This document shows, piece after piece, positions 10,667 to 19,276 of a stretch of 64,000 nt of DNA (positions are counted from its first letter, which is position 1; each line of letters begins with the position of its first letter). The notes under the pieces were generated by a model, which saw nothing but the letters and a program-made list of their open reading frames with translations, made no database searches and was not told the origin of the DNA. The translations under genes and the position numbers were made by a program. Origin of the DNA: Geobacillus sp. 46C-IIa (GTDB taxonomy: Bacteria > Bacillota > Bacilli > Bacillales > Anoxybacillaceae); NCBI RefSeq assembly GCF_014679505.1, contig NZ_CP061474.1, forward strand, positions 2,428,001 through 2,492,000, given 5' to 3'.

Positions 10667-11587
10667 ATGCCATACGTTTCCATTAATGAACGCGTCCGCC
10701 TTTATTATGAAGAAAAAGGGGAAGGACCGCCGCTTTTATTCATCCACCCCCCAGGGCTGGGACATGTCATTTTTCGCCAGCAAGAGCCGCTTGCCCGCCA
10801 TTTTCGCCTGATTTTGTACGATATGCGCGGAAATGGGAGAAGCAGCCCGTCAGACGTGCCAATCACCGTACCGCTGCTTGCGGACGACGTTTCCATATTG
10901 CTCCGTTTCCTCGGCGTCGAGCGCGCCATCGTTTGCGGCTATTCCAACGGCGGATCGATCGCGCTCGATTTCGCGCTTCGCTATCCGCAGCACGTTGAAC
11001 AGCTCGTTTTGATCGGTGGATTTCCGGAAGTGTGCACGCCACTTTTGTACGGCGAGTTTTGTCTTGGCATTTCGGCTGTCAAACTAGGGGCCTTCTCTTT
11101 GCTCTCCTCGGCGCTCGCCATCGGACATGGAACGAACCGACGCGAACGGAAGCTGTTCAAACAGTATGTCCAACTCGCTGACAAACGGGATTTAGACACC
11201 ACGTACCGAGCTGGTCTTGTCTACTGCTGCACAGGGCAGCTGTCTTCCCTGCGCTTGCCCTTGCTGCTCATTTACGGCGCACGCGACCGCTACATTCATC
11301 CTTATATCGCTATGTTCCGCCGTTATGTACCGCACGCCGACATCGTGTTTATCGATTGGGCCCGTCATCAAATCCCGACCAAACATAGCAGTGAATTAAA
11401 CAGCATCCTGCGGGTGTACGGTCGGCGAAAATCAGTTGAACGAAAGGAAGGAAAACGTATGTCCAAAAAAGGAAGGCAAAATAAAGTCAGCCAGGAAGTA
11501 GCCAATCCGACCGTCTCAAAGGCGGAAGCAGAAATGGCAAAAGACAGCATCGATACAGCAAAACAAGCGAAGAAAAACCGCTCATAA
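10667..11587 (+). CDS. Alpha/beta hydrolase with a fused basic C-terminal tail
   Basis: Cytoplasmic hydrolase of 306 residues. FIHPPGLGHVIF is the oxyanion-hole region, CGYSNGGSIAL the nucleophile elbow (G-Y-S-N-G) with the catalytic Ser, LLIYGARDRYIHP the acid region, and ARHQIPTK the likely catalytic His. The substrate is unknown. The ATG at 10667 follows GAGAGGGGG. The hydrolase fold should end near residue 264. The remaining 42 residues are lysine-, serine- and alanine-rich and start at an in-frame ATG with its own ribosome binding site (see the entry at 11459), so two proteins may be made from this frame. Confidence 0.85.
   Translation: MPYVSINERVRLYYEEKGEGPPLLFIHPPGLGHVIFRQQEPLARHFRLILYDMRGNGRSSPSDVPITVPLLADDVSILLRFLGVERAIVCGYSNGGSIALDFALRYPQHVEQLVLIGGFPEVCTPLLYGEFCLGISAVKLGAFSLLSSALAIGHGTNRRERKLFKQYVQLADKRDLDTTYRAGLVYCCTGQLSSLRLPLLLIYGARDRYIHPYIAMFRRYVPHADIVFIDWARHQIPTKHSSELNSILRVYGRRKSVERKEGKRMSKKGRQNKVSQEVANPTVSKAEAEMAKDSIDTAKQAKKNRS
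11459..11587 (+). CDS. Possible internal small basic protein, in frame with the hydrolase
   Basis: A 42-residue reading frame starting MSKKGRQNKVSQEVANPTVS, with GGAAGG seven bases before its ATG. It shares frame and stop codon with the upstream hydrolase. The composition (Lys, Gln, Ser, Ala, no aromatic residues) resembles the many tiny basic sporulation-associated proteins of Bacillaceae, but I do not recognise the family. Either it is an independent gene whose upstream neighbour lost its stop codon, or it is simply a hydrolase tail. Confidence 0.45.
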   Translation: MSKKGRQNKVSQEVANPTVSKAEAEMAKDSIDTAKQAKKNRS

Positions 11588-11652
11588 CGACCACGGGGGG
11601 ATCTCAAAAGCAACGGGACGCCCTCGCGAACTTCGCCAAAGGGGGATTGATT

Positions 11653-12291
11653 ATGCCAGTTGTGACAACGTCGCTCACCAAAGACTTGTTTGCCGTCATT
11701 GAGGAACGAAAGGCCGTACGCCAATATGACGCCAATGCGACGATCAGCAAAGATGAGCTGCGTGCCATTCTCACGGCTGCTACGAAAGCGCCGTCTGCTT
11801 GGAATTTGCAGCCATGGCACTTTCTTGTCATCCACGGCAAGGAAACGCAACGGCGGCTTCAGCCGATCGCTTACGGCCAACAACAAATCGTCGATGCCTC
11901 CGCTGTCGTCGTTGTGCTTGGGGATTTGGAAGCGAACCGGAATACGGATGCCGTTTACGATCCGCTCGTTCGTGAAGGAGCGATGACAGAAGAGGTGAAA
12001 CGGCAGCTTGCTGAACAAATTGAGACCGCCTATGCCAACAAGCAATACGCCCGTGATGCCGCGTTTCAAAACACCGCTTTCGCTGCGATGCAGCTCATGC
12101 TGGCGGCAACGGCGAAAGGCTGGGCGACGTGTCCGATCGGCGGCTTTAACCCTGAGCGGCTGAAAGAAGAGTTTCACATCCCGAACCGCTATGTGCCGAC
12201 GCTGCTGATCACGATCGGAAAGGCGGCCGCTCCCGCCCATCATTCCATCCGGCTGCCTATTGAGGCCGTGTCGACATGGGTTGAGCAATAG
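11653..12291 (+). CDS. Nitroreductase family protein
   Basis: FMN-dependent NAD(P)H oxidoreductase of 212 residues. The FMN-binding signature ERKAVRQYD and the following APSAWNLQPWHFLVI are typical, as is the C-terminal KGWATCPIGGFNPERLKE that helps bind FMN. Members reduce nitro compounds and quinones; the physiological substrate is unknown. TTG at 11647 and ATG at 11653 are both possible; GGGGG lies seven bases before the ATG. The gene ends at a strong hairpin shared with the convergent histidine kinase. Confidence 0.88.
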   Translation: MPVVTTSLTKDLFAVIEERKAVRQYDANATISKDELRAILTAATKAPSAWNLQPWHFLVIHGKETQRRLQPIAYGQQQIVDASAVVVVLGDLEANRNTDAVYDPLVREGAMTEEVKRQLAEQIETAYANKQYARDAAFQNTAFAAMQLMLAATAKGWATCPIGGFNPERLKEEFHIPNRYVPTLLITIGKAAAPAHHSIRLPIEAVSTWVEQ

Positions 12292-12294
12292 CAA

Positions 12295-12329
12295 AACAGG
12301 CGTCCCCTCACCATGTGGGGACGCCTGTT
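12295..12329. terminator. Bidirectional hairpin between nitroreductase and histidine kinase
   Basis: Thirteen-base perfect stem AACAGGCGTCCCC / GGGGACGCCTGTT between convergent genes. Confidence 0.7.
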
Positions 12330-12330
12330 C

Positions 12331-13626
12331 CTATGATAGCACCTTCTGTTGGCCATTCGCATCCACAACCGCAAACCCGGACGGAAACGTCAAATGGACA
12401 ACCGTTCCCTTCCCGACTTCACTTTCAATCTGCATTGTTCCTTTATGTTCCTGAACGATTTTCATGCTTGTTGTCAGCCCGAGCCCCATTCCTTTTTCCT
12501 TCAAGGTGAAAAACGGTTCACCGATTTTTTGCAACCGCTCTTTCGAAATGCCGATGCCAGTATCGGCAATGTCTAAGCGGACTATGCCTTCAGCTTCGGA
12601 AACACGGACATATAAGTTCCCGCCGTCGGGCATCGCTTCAATGGCGTTTTTCATCACGTTTAAAAGCACTTGAATAATTTGGTTTTGGTCACCGTACACG
12701 CAAGCTTTTGGCGCGTTGTTATGAACGGAAATGGACACGTCGTTTAATGTCGCCTCATGACCGATCAGGCTAATGACATACGAAATGGCCTCGTTCAACA
12801 AAAACAGCCGGTAATCATGGCTTTGCGGCTTGGCAAGCACCAAGAGCTCGCTGACGATTTGGTTGACGCGGCCAAGCTCACTCAGCATAATGCGCACGTG
12901 GTCGTCATTCACTTCGCGCGTTTCTTGCATCATCTGCATAAATCCTTTCATTGATGTGAGCGGATTGCGAATCTCATGAGCGATGCCGGCCGCCAGCTCC
13001 CCAAGCACCGACAGCTTCTCTTTTTTCAATAGCAGCTCCTCAGTTCGCTTTTGCTGGGTAATGTCGCGGCCGATCGTCAACAATCCTTTTCTCATGCCAT
13101 TTTCTTCAAACAACGGCACTTTAATGACGTCAAATGTCTTCCGCTCCCCATCCAACGTCTCGAACGACTCCTCTCGACGCGTCAACGTCCCGCTTTTCCA
13201 CGCCTCGCGATCTGATTCAATGCACTGCTCGAACGCGTCTTTGAAAAACGGCACAAGCTCGCCAAGCTCGCGATCCGTTTTTCCGACATAGTCAATATGC
13301 TCGAGATGGTACAGCCGCCGACCGAAATCATTGACGCGCAGCCAACGCCCTTCACTGTCTTTAAAACAAACAAAGTCGGGCATCGAGTTGATGAGCGTCA
13401 GCAGCTGCTGTTCTTTTTCTTCCGCTTTTTCAAGCTGTTCACGCTTTTTTAGCAGCTGGTATAAAAACACGGCCGACAGCAAAATAAAGACCGTCCCTTT
13501 GGCGGCGCTAAGCGCAACATACACGCCGCGGCTGACCGGCAGCACATTGAGCAGGGCGTCGGTGACAGCTAGCCATAAAACGCTGCCCGCAACGTAACTT
13601 GCCATGACTTTTGATTTGTTTACCAC
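12331..13626 (-). CDS. Membrane-bound PAS sensor histidine kinase (orphan)
   Basis: Sensor kinase of 431 residues. It has two membrane helices in the first 60 residues, a PAS domain (about 75-195, with SMPDFVCFKDSEGRWLRVN), a HisKA domain with the phospho-His in GIAHEIRNPLTSMKGFM, and an HATPase domain with N-box NAIEAMP, DTGIGI and GMGLGL. No response regulator gene is next to it. HEIRNPLTS(M/V)KGF is typical of sporulation phosphorelay kinases of the KinC/KinE type, so it may feed Spo0F; this is inference. The start is a GTG with AGGGG somewhat far upstream, so the exact start is uncertain. Confidence 0.88.
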   Translation of the reverse strand: MVNKSKVMASYVAGSVLWLAVTDALLNVLPVSRGVYVALSAAKGTVFILLSAVFLYQLLKKREQLEKAEEKEQQLLTLINSMPDFVCFKDSEGRWLRVNDFGRRLYHLEHIDYVGKTDRELGELVPFFKDAFEQCIESDREAWKSGTLTRREESFETLDGERKTFDVIKVPLFEENGMRKGLLTIGRDITQQKRTEELLLKKEKLSVLGELAAGIAHEIRNPLTSMKGFMQMMQETREVNDDHVRIMLSELGRVNQIVSELLVLAKPQSHDYRLFLLNEAISYVISLIGHEATLNDVSISVHNNAPKACVYGDQNQIIQVLLNVMKNAIEAMPDGGNLYVRVSEAEGIVRLDIADTGIGISKERLQKIGEPFFTLKEKGMGLGLTTSMKIVQEHKGTMQIESEVGKGTVVHLTFPSGFAVVDANGQQKVLS

Positions 13627-13681
13627 TTTGTCATCGAACCCCTAACATGCAAAGTCAGTGGCGGCCGCACCATCCGCCAAG

Positions 13682-13927
13682 CTACATTTCCCGCGCCCAT
13701 CCTAGCAATCGGCCGGCCAGCATGGCAGCGCGTTCATGGCCGATCCGCTTTTGCAGCGACGTCTCGAGCCGCTGCGCCACCGCCTCCGCTTCCTCCTCAT
13801 AGAAGAATGAAAAGGACCACTCGAGCGCCGGAATGGCGAGAACGATATACTCCTCTTTTCGATTTTCGTAAATATATACATGAGCCGGAGCTTGTCCGTC
13901 GACTAGCGGCGTTTTGCGGATTTTCAT
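13682..13927 (-). CDS. Small YueH-like protein
   Basis: Protein of 81 residues beginning MKIRKTPLVDGQAPAHVYIY, followed by ENRKEEYIVLAIPALEWSFS and a helical, acidic-basic C-terminal half. The pattern and length match the Bacillus YueH family as I remember it; function unknown. The gene is single, between the kinase and an SDR gene, with AGGTGGGATGGAACG before the ATG. Confidence 0.6.
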   Translation of the reverse strand: MKIRKTPLVDGQAPAHVYIYENRKEEYIVLAIPALEWSFSFFYEEEAEAVAQRLETSLQKRIGHERAAMLAGRLLGWAREM

Positions 13928-13993
13928 CGTTCCATCCCACCTTTTTGCTAGTAAGGCATCTCCATTTCATTTATTTTAGCAAACGGCCGCCAC

Positions 13994-14743
13994 CTACTCA
14001 ATATAAATCATTTTCCTCGTCATCCCCCCGTCGATGACGAAGTTTGCTCCGGTAATAAAATCGTTTTCCTCATTGCATAAATAAAGGCAGGCGCGGGCGA
14101 TGTCATCGGGTTTGCCGACGCGGCCGGCCGGGTGCTGTCGGTGGTCAATCTCCCGCAATTTTTCGTAATCGCCCGTTTCAATCCAGCCAGGGCTGATGCA
14201 GTTGACGCGGATGCGATCGACGGAAAGCGACACAGCGAGCGCATGGGTGAGAGCGATGAGACCGCCTTTAGACGCCGCGTACGCCTCCGAGTTCGGTTCG
14301 GACATGAGCGCTCTTGTCGAGGCGATGTTAACGATCGCCCCACCTTTACGGTTGCGGCGCATATGTTTCGCCGCCTCCCGTGAAGCCAAAAAGGCGCTGC
14401 GCAAATTCGTCGCCAGCACATCGTCCCACTCATCCACTGTCAGCTCGTACGGCGATTTCCAGCGCGAAACGCCGGCGTTGTTGATTAAATAGTCAATGCG
14501 TCCAAAGCGGCTGGCGGTTTCCTCGACAAACCGCTTAATGTCGCCCGCGTTCCGTACATCTGCCGCCACAAATATGGCGGTTCGTCCGCCTGCTCGCAGC
14601 TGTTCAACGAGCGCTTCTCCATTTTTCGCATCAACGTCCACAATCACAACGTTCGCCCCTTGTTTGGCAAACATCGCGGCAATCGCCTTGCCAATTCCGT
14701 TCGCCCCGCCGGTGACAACCGCCGTTTTCTGTTCCATGCCCAT
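13994..14743 (-). CDS. SDR family oxidoreductase
   Basis: Classical short-chain dehydrogenase of 249 residues. The cofactor motif is VVTGGANGIGKAIA, NNAGVSR is present, and the catalytic Ser-Tyr-Lys are seen in NIASTRALM and YAASKGG. VDVD at the end of the second strand suggests NAD(H) preference. The C-terminal FITGANFVIDGGMTRKM is usual for this family. Resembles glucose/ribitol-type dehydrogenases, but the substrate is unknown. I choose the ATG at 14743 because AGGGG lies ten bases upstream. Confidence 0.88.
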   Translation of the reverse strand: MGMEQKTAVVTGGANGIGKAIAAMFAKQGANVVIVDVDAKNGEALVEQLRAGGRTAIFVAADVRNAGDIKRFVEETASRFGRIDYLINNAGVSRWKSPYELTVDEWDDVLATNLRSAFLASREAAKHMRRNRKGGAIVNIASTRALMSEPNSEAYAASKGGLIALTHALAVSLSVDRIRVNCISPGWIETGDYEKLREIDHRQHPAGRVGKPDDIARACLYLCNEENDFITGANFVIDGGMTRKMIYIE

Positions 14744-14979
14744 TTTTTCAATTCCCCTTTCTTGCCTCGTTAGCAAATCTTATATTCTTTCCTTTGTTTC
14801 GCACGAAAATTTCCTCCTTATTATACCACCAGCGGCAGCCAAAACACATAGATGTCACATAAGGATGTTCGGAGGTTCTCGCCGCCGATGTGAAGTTTGC
14901 GGTGAAACAAGGCAATGAAAACACTTTTCCGTCGGTGGCAACCGGCCATCTTTCTGGCACGGAAAAGCGTTTTTCCATC

Positions 14980-15009
14980 AAAAAAGACCGCGGTCAAGCG
15001 GTCTTTTTT
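14980..15009. terminator. Terminator after the proline/tyrosine-rich gene
   Basis: AAAAAAGACCGC / GCGGTCTTTTTT, a perfect 12-base inverted repeat downstream of the gene at 15015-15692. Confidence 0.85.
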
Positions 15010-15014
15010 GCGGC

Positions 15015-15692
15015 TTACCGGTATGGGCCGTACGGCATCGGAAAACCGGGCGCATACGGGACTGTTCCGCCGTAATATGGCGGCTGCGGTGCGGCATAGT
15101 AGCCGTACGGCGCCACCGGGGCGTACGGCATCGGTGCGGCCACCGACGGATAGTACATCGGCGCATACGGGGCAGGACCTGGTACTGCGCCGGGCAGAAC
15201 GCCGGGAGTCACGCTCGGCAGCGCGCCCGGAACAGCCTCAGGTGCCATGCCGGTGACGGTCGGTTCCGCCCCCATATACGGAGCAGCCATGTCGTACGGG
15301 GCAGCGGCCCCACCAAGCGGCGGTACATTTTCTTTCTCGCCCATCGGCCAGACGGAAGCCGTAGCCACATTAGGCACCGCTCCCAAATGAAGCGGCGGCG
15401 CTGGAGGCATCATATCGGAGCTGTCAGGGCTGTCAAACCCATCCGGGCTATCATCAAGGTGGACTGGGCTGACAAACGGTACAGACGGCGCGACTGGCGG
15501 ACACCAATACCCGTGCGGCGCTACCGGTGGATAATAGGCCATCGGCATCACCCCTGTTGGCATCGCTCCAGTTGGCAAGGCTGCCGGCATTGGCGCCATC
15601 GGCGGCGCATTATTGTCGATCCGTTCCGTCCCATCGCCATGGCCGGAGGCGTTCAGAAACGGATCATTCGCATAAGAATCCCATTGATTCAT
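15015..15692 (-). CDS. Proline/alanine/tyrosine-rich low-complexity protein, possible spore coat protein
   Basis: Protein of 225 residues with no recognisable domain. It starts MNQWDSYANDPFLNASGHGD and then consists of repeats rich in Pro, Ala, Met, Gly and Tyr, such as PYAPVAPYGYYAAPQPPYYG and GVLPGAVPGPAPYAP. There is one acidic patch (LDDSPDGFDSPDSSD) and a single Cys. It has no signal peptide or membrane helix. Such Pro/Tyr/Gly-rich proteins in spore formers are often coat or crust components, so this is my best guess. GGGAGAGG precedes the ATG; open frame upstream of it lacks support. Confidence 0.65.
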   Translation of the reverse strand: MNQWDSYANDPFLNASGHGDGTERIDNNAPPMAPMPAALPTGAMPTGVMPMAYYPPVAPHGYWCPPVAPSVPFVSPVHLDDSPDGFDSPDSSDMMPPAPPLHLGAVPNVATASVWPMGEKENVPPLGGAAAPYDMAAPYMGAEPTVTGMAPEAVPGALPSVTPGVLPGAVPGPAPYAPMYYPSVAAPMPYAPVAPYGYYAAPQPPYYGGTVPYAPGFPMPYGPYR

Positions 15693-15864
15693 TGTCCTCT
15701 CCCTTTCTCGCTCATAATTGTCGGGGCGCGTACCCACCCATATTGTATGTCGGAACAAGCAAAGGGTGTTTGCCCGGCCAAAATATAGGTATTTATCCCG
15801 CCAGCTGATTGCGCTATGATGAATAGCGACAACGATACTTAGGTGAATGCTTGGGGGGAATGCG

Positions 15865-16059
15865 ATGGACGAAGCACTGGCAGCCAAACAAATCGCCGAA
15901 TTGCGCACTGGTGTCATTGCCGAACTGTTAGTAAAAAAAGAGGACTTCCTCACGTTTCGGGCCGTGCTCGTCAAACAGCCCGATTTTAAACAGTTTCGCG
16001 GCATCGCCCAGCGCGGCGGCCACGTTCTCTACCATTACATGGATACCCCGCGCAGCTGA
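15865..16059 (+). CDS. Small hypothetical protein
   Basis: Protein of 64 residues ([20 protein letters not shown]), mostly helical in the first half, then [20 protein letters not shown] and a short basic C-terminus. I do not recognise it. GGGGGGAATGCG before the ATG is a strong ribosome binding site, and a good terminator follows 20 bases after the stop, so it is probably a genuine gene. It looks cytoplasmic. Confidence 0.65.
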   Translation: MDEALAAKQIAELRTGVIAELLVKKEDFLTFRAVLVKQPDFKQFRGIAQRGGHVLYHYMDTPRS

Positions 16060-16080
16060 CTTCTTTGTTTTCATCGTTCA

Positions 16081-16120
16081 ACATCCGGCTTTCAGGGGAA
16101 GAAAGCCGGATGTTTCTTTT
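16081..16120 (+). terminator. Terminator of the small gene at 15865-16059
   Basis: ACATCCGGCTTTC / GAAAGCCGGATGT stem followed by TTCTTTT. Confidence 0.88.
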
Positions 16121-16252
16121 GGCGGAGAAATTTCCAATGTTTCTATGAAACTAGTCATATCAACGCTTCACACACTTTTCCATCATTTAGATAATGAAGA
16201 ACGACGCCATCCTTGTTACTCTAGTAGCGAGTTTGCGAGAGGAGGGATGTGG

Positions 16253-16837
16253 ATGAAACAAGGAAAGGCATGGGTGATGGCGATATTGTGTGGAATGTTT
16301 TTCTTTGCCGGCCACGCCGATGCTGCGACGGTCCATACAGTCAAACGCGGTGATACACTTTGGAAAATCGCAAAACAATACAGTGTGCCGCTGAAACAAC
16401 TGAAACAAAAAAATCGCAAAGGTGATTTGCTATATCCTGGTGAAAAACTCATCATCCCGAATGCAGGCATTACAGCGGCAGAAAAAGATTTGCTTGCCCG
16501 TCTCGTTCATGCCGAAGCGAAGGGAGAACCGTATGCCGGGAAAGTGGCTGTGGCGACGGTCGTGCTTAACCGCGTCGATCACCCTGATTTTCCAGATACC
16601 ATTCGCGACGTCATTTATGAGCGCTCTGGCGGCCATTATGCCTTCACGCCGGTGGCAAATGGAACGATCAACGAACCGGCTGACCGTGAGGCATATCGCG
16701 CTGTTGAAGAAGCACTTGCTTTTCGCGGTTTAGGAAACGGCTCGCTCTATTTCTATAATCCGAAAACGGCGAAAAGCAACTGGCTGCGCTCTCGCCCGGT
16801 GACCGTTGTCATCGGCAACCATGTGTTTGCTAAGTAA
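16253..16837 (+). CDS. LysM-containing SleB-like cell wall hydrolase (YkvT type)
   Basis: Exported protein of 194 residues. A signal peptide (about 1-24, cleavage after ADA) is followed by a LysM peptidoglycan-binding domain ([20 protein letters not shown]) and a SleB/CwlJ-type hydrolase domain ([20 protein letters not shown] to LYFYNP). The Glu in [12 protein letters not shown] is the expected catalytic residue. B. subtilis ykvT has the same architecture and also neighbours ykvS, as here, though in a different order. Likely acts on cortex or vegetative peptidoglycan. The ATG at 16253 has GGAGG seven bases upstream; upstream in-frame starts lack one. Confidence 0.88.
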   Translation: MKQGKAWVMAILCGMFFFAGHADAATVHTVKRGDTLWKIAKQYSVPLKQLKQKNRKGDLLYPGEKLIIPNAGITAAEKDLLARLVHAEAKGEPYAGKVAVATVVLNRVDHPDFPDTIRDVIYERSGGHYAFTPVANGTINEPADREAYRAVEEALAFRGLGNGSLYFYNPKTAKSNWLRSRPVTVVIGNHVFAK

Positions 16838-16840
16838 ACG

Positions 16841-16874
16841 AAAACAAGGGGCGACTTTGTCCCCTTGTTTTTTT
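16841..16874 (+). terminator. Terminator of the SleB-like gene
   Basis: AACAAGGGG / CCCCTTGTT stem followed by a run of seven T. Confidence 0.88.
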
Positions 16875-17046
16875 AAAATATTAAATTTTAGGAAAGAAAC
16901 CCCTTTACTTGTGCAGAAAAATAAGGCAAACTAGTAAAAAAGCTGCCGAGCCTCGCCGAGACTGGCGCTGCCGGCAAGAATGGGCGCGCGATCGGCTCAG
17001 TTGGCGGCTGAGTAGGTTTATCACTATTCGTTTAAAGGGGAATGAT

Positions 17047-17226
17047 ATGATGAAAAAAGCGAAAGTCGGGGATATTATTGAATTTAAAAATGGATTGCGC
17101 GGCATCGTGGAAAAAGTAAACGAAAACTCGGTCATCGTGGATTTGACATATATGGAAAATTACCGTGAACTTGATTTGCAAGAACGAACGGTCGTCAATC
17201 ATAAAAACTATAAAATCATCGAATAG
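17047..17226 (+). CDS. ykvS: YkvS family protein (DUF2187)
   Basis: Protein of 59 residues, MMKKAKVGDIIEFKNGLRGI then VEKVNENSVIVDLTYMENY, close to B. subtilis YkvS in length and sequence as I remember it. KOW-like small beta-barrel; function unknown. AAAGGGG precedes two consecutive ATG codons (17047 and 17050), either of which may be used. Co-location with a YkvT-like hydrolase supports the call. Confidence 0.85.
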   Translation: MMKKAKVGDIIEFKNGLRGIVEKVNENSVIVDLTYMENYRELDLQERTVVNHKNYKIIE

Positions 17227-17259
17227 AAAAAAAGAGGCTGCCAACAGCCTCTTTTTTCC
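17227..17259. terminator. Bidirectional terminator between ykvS and the epimerase-like gene
   Basis: AAAAAAAGAGGCTG / CAGCCTCTTTTTT with a four-base loop. Confidence 0.88.
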
Positions 17260-17921
17260 TATGAAATGCGGGCTAACTCATCGCATTCATATATATGGAT
17301 GCCGTCGGCCGCCGATGCCGCCCGGTAAAACATGGCCAAGGCCAGCTGGCTGGCGTCGACCGGCTTATATTTTTTCCACTTGCCGACAAACAAAAACGGC
17401 AGCCGGCATAACAGCCATCCGGCGAGCGCCTCGCCGAGGCGGAACTCCCGGCGCTTGCCGACAAGCAGCGACGGGCGAAAAATATGGAGCGATGGAATGG
17501 AAAGCCGCTGCAATGCTTCTTCCGTTTCCCCTTTGACGCGCTGGTAAAAAAACGGCGAACACGGGTTGGCGCCAATCGAGGAGATGGTCAGAAAGCTTTT
17601 CGCCCGGCACTTTTCCGCCAACGCCGCGGCGCGCAGCGTATATTCATAGTCGACCTGAATGAACTGCTGCTTTGTTTTCGCCTTTTTCCGCGTCGTACCA
17701 AGACAGCAAAAGACGTCGTCAACGGAAAAATACCGTTCGTACGACTCAAGCCGGGCAAAATCGGCGACGACTTGCTGCAACTTTTCATGTTCCAACGGAA
17801 GCGGGGTGCGGACGAAAATAGTCACTTGCCGGTATAAATCCGACTGCAACAACAGCTTCAGCAACTCTCCACCGACCAAACCGCTCGCTCCAAGCAAAAG
17901 CGCTGTTCTTCGCTCCAACAC
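17259..17921 (-). CDS. NAD(P)-binding oxidoreductase, HTATIP2-like
   Basis: Rossmann-fold protein of 220 residues in the atypical SDR class. The cofactor motif is ALLLGASGLVGGELL; later come DVFCCLGTTRKKA, FLTISSIGAN (Ser), FYQRVKGETEEAL (Y-x-x-x-K) and IFRPSLLVGKR, the typical order for HTATIP2/TIP30-like proteins. Substrate unknown. The GTG at 17921 has GGAGG five bases upstream and gives a start directly before the Rossmann strand; the ATG at 17954 has no ribosome binding site. Confidence 0.82.
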   Translation of the reverse strand: MLERRTALLLGASGLVGGELLKLLLQSDLYRQVTIFVRTPLPLEHEKLQQVVADFARLESYERYFSVDDVFCCLGTTRKKAKTKQQFIQVDYEYTLRAAALAEKCRAKSFLTISSIGANPCSPFFYQRVKGETEEALQRLSIPSLHIFRPSLLVGKRREFRLGEALAGWLLCRLPFLFVGKWKKYKPVDASQLALAMFYRAASAADGIHIYECDELARIS

Positions 17922-17996
17922 CAAAACCTCCAAGGCAAAACATTCATCGTTCATTATATATGAGTTGGAGCGAAAAAACTACCTCTTTTTTCATCT

Positions 17997-18494
17997 CTAG
18001 CGGTTGTCGATTTTTTCTGGGTATAGGTCATGGTTGAGCAGCCGATATTCAGCCATTTGTTCATATTTTGTCCCGGGGCGTCCCCAGTTGCAATACGGGT
18101 CGATGGAAATGCCGCCGCGCGGGGTGAATTTGCCCCATACTTCGATGTAGCGCGGCTCCATCACGTTGATTAAGTCGTTCATAATGATGTTGACGCAGTC
18201 TTCGTGAAAGTCGCCATGGTTGCGGAAGCTGAACAAATACAGCTTGAGCGACTTGCTTTCGACGCATTTTTTGTCCGGGATGTAGCTGATGTAAATCGTC
18301 GCGAAGTCCGGTTGTCCGGTTTTGGGACACAACGTCGTAAACTCTGGACAATTGAACTTCACGAAATAATCCCGGTCAGGATGTTTGTTGTCAAATACTT
18401 CAAGAAGATTCGGATTGTACGTGAACGAATACGTTGTCCCTTGATTGCCAAGCAGTGTCAAATCCCGCAATTCTTCCTCTTTTCTTCCAGTCAC
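17997..18494 (-). CDS. queF: NADPH-dependent 7-cyano-7-deazaguanine reductase
   Basis: QueF reduces preQ0 to preQ1 in queuosine tRNA modification. Length 165 residues, as in B. subtilis. The active-site Cys is in [18 protein letters not shown], and the QueF motif [20 protein letters not shown] that binds NADPH is present. The GTG at 18494 follows GAAGGAGGAAGG. It is the last gene of queC-queD-queE-queF, 47 bases after queE, under the preQ1 riboswitch at about 20.46 kb. Confidence 0.96.
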   Translation of the reverse strand: MTGRKEEELRDLTLLGNQGTTYSFTYNPNLLEVFDNKHPDRDYFVKFNCPEFTTLCPKTGQPDFATIYISYIPDKKCVESKSLKLYLFSFRNHGDFHEDCVNIIMNDLINVMEPRYIEVWGKFTPRGGISIDPYCNWGRPGTKYEQMAEYRLLNHDLYPEKIDNR

Positions 18495-18541
18495 TGATCC
18501 TTCCTCCTTCGTTGTCCTTTTGCTTGTAGCGCGGTCCCGCT

Positions 18542-19276
18542 TTACACGCCGCGCTTGTTTCCCCAAAGCAGCGTATGCAGCTGCGGCAGGACAGAGACAT
18601 TGGCCAGCTCCTCTGACTGAGCGATTTGCTCCACGAGCCACTCCAACCGGCCGAGAAGCTTCGCGCGAAGCGCCTCTACATCCAAATCCCCTACATCGGC
18701 GTTGCCCGTCTGCAAATAAAACGGAACGCCCGGGTAACGCCGATGCGCTTCTTTCGCGTACGTCAAATCAGCCTCATCAAAGACGACCACTTTCAGGCTG
18801 ACGCGCCGCGCCCGGCTTCGATCACCCAGCAGCCGCCCGATGATGGCGTCGAGCGTCGCCCAGTCGGTGTCCATCCCTGAACTTGGCGGTTTCGGGGAAA
18901 TAGTGACATCATCAACGTCCAGCAGCCAGTCTTGCCAGCGGCTTCCTTGCGTTTCGACCGCCACTCGCACCTCTTTTTCATGAAGGAGCGCGATGAGCTC
19001 GTCAAGGGCGGCGATCAGAAGCGGGTTGCCGCCTGAAATCGTCACATGGCGGAAGCGGCGCCCGCCAATGGTTTCAAGTCGCTGCCAAATGTCTTCGGCC
19101 GTCAGCTGTTCGATCTGCTCTTTCGCTGACCCGTCCCATGTGAATGCTGAATCGCACCAGCGGCAGCGGTAGTCGCAGCCGGCGGTGCGGACGAACATCG
19201 TCTTTTGGCCGATCACCATTCCTTCTCCTTGAATGGTCGGACCGAAAATTTCCAACACCGGGATCGTGCGCACCAT
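18542..19276 (-). CDS. queE: 7-carboxy-7-deazaguanine synthase (radical SAM)
   Basis: QueE, 244 residues, converts 6-carboxy-tetrahydropterin to 7-carboxy-7-deazaguanine. The radical SAM cluster motif is CDYRCRWC (C-x3-C-x2-C), preceded by [26 protein letters not shown] is the SAM-binding segment. The ATG shares a base with the queD stop (TGATG), and GGGGAGC precedes it. Confidence 0.95.
   Translation of the reverse strand: MVRTIPVLEIFGPTIQGEGMVIGQKTMFVRTAGCDYRCRWCDSAFTWDGSAKEQIEQLTAEDIWQRLETIGGRRFRHVTISGGNPLLIAALDELIALLHEKEVRVAVETQGSRWQDWLLDVDDVTISPKPPSSGMDTDWATLDAIIGRLLGDRSRARRVSLKVVVFDEADLTYAKEAHRRYPGVPFYLQTGNADVGDLDVEALRAKLLGRLEWLVEQIAQSEELANVSVLPQLHTLLWGNKRGV

Noticed and set aside
17922..17954. 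ATG start at 17954 for the HTATIP2-like protein
   Set aside because: No ribosome binding site, while GTG at 17921 has GGAGG at ideal distance.
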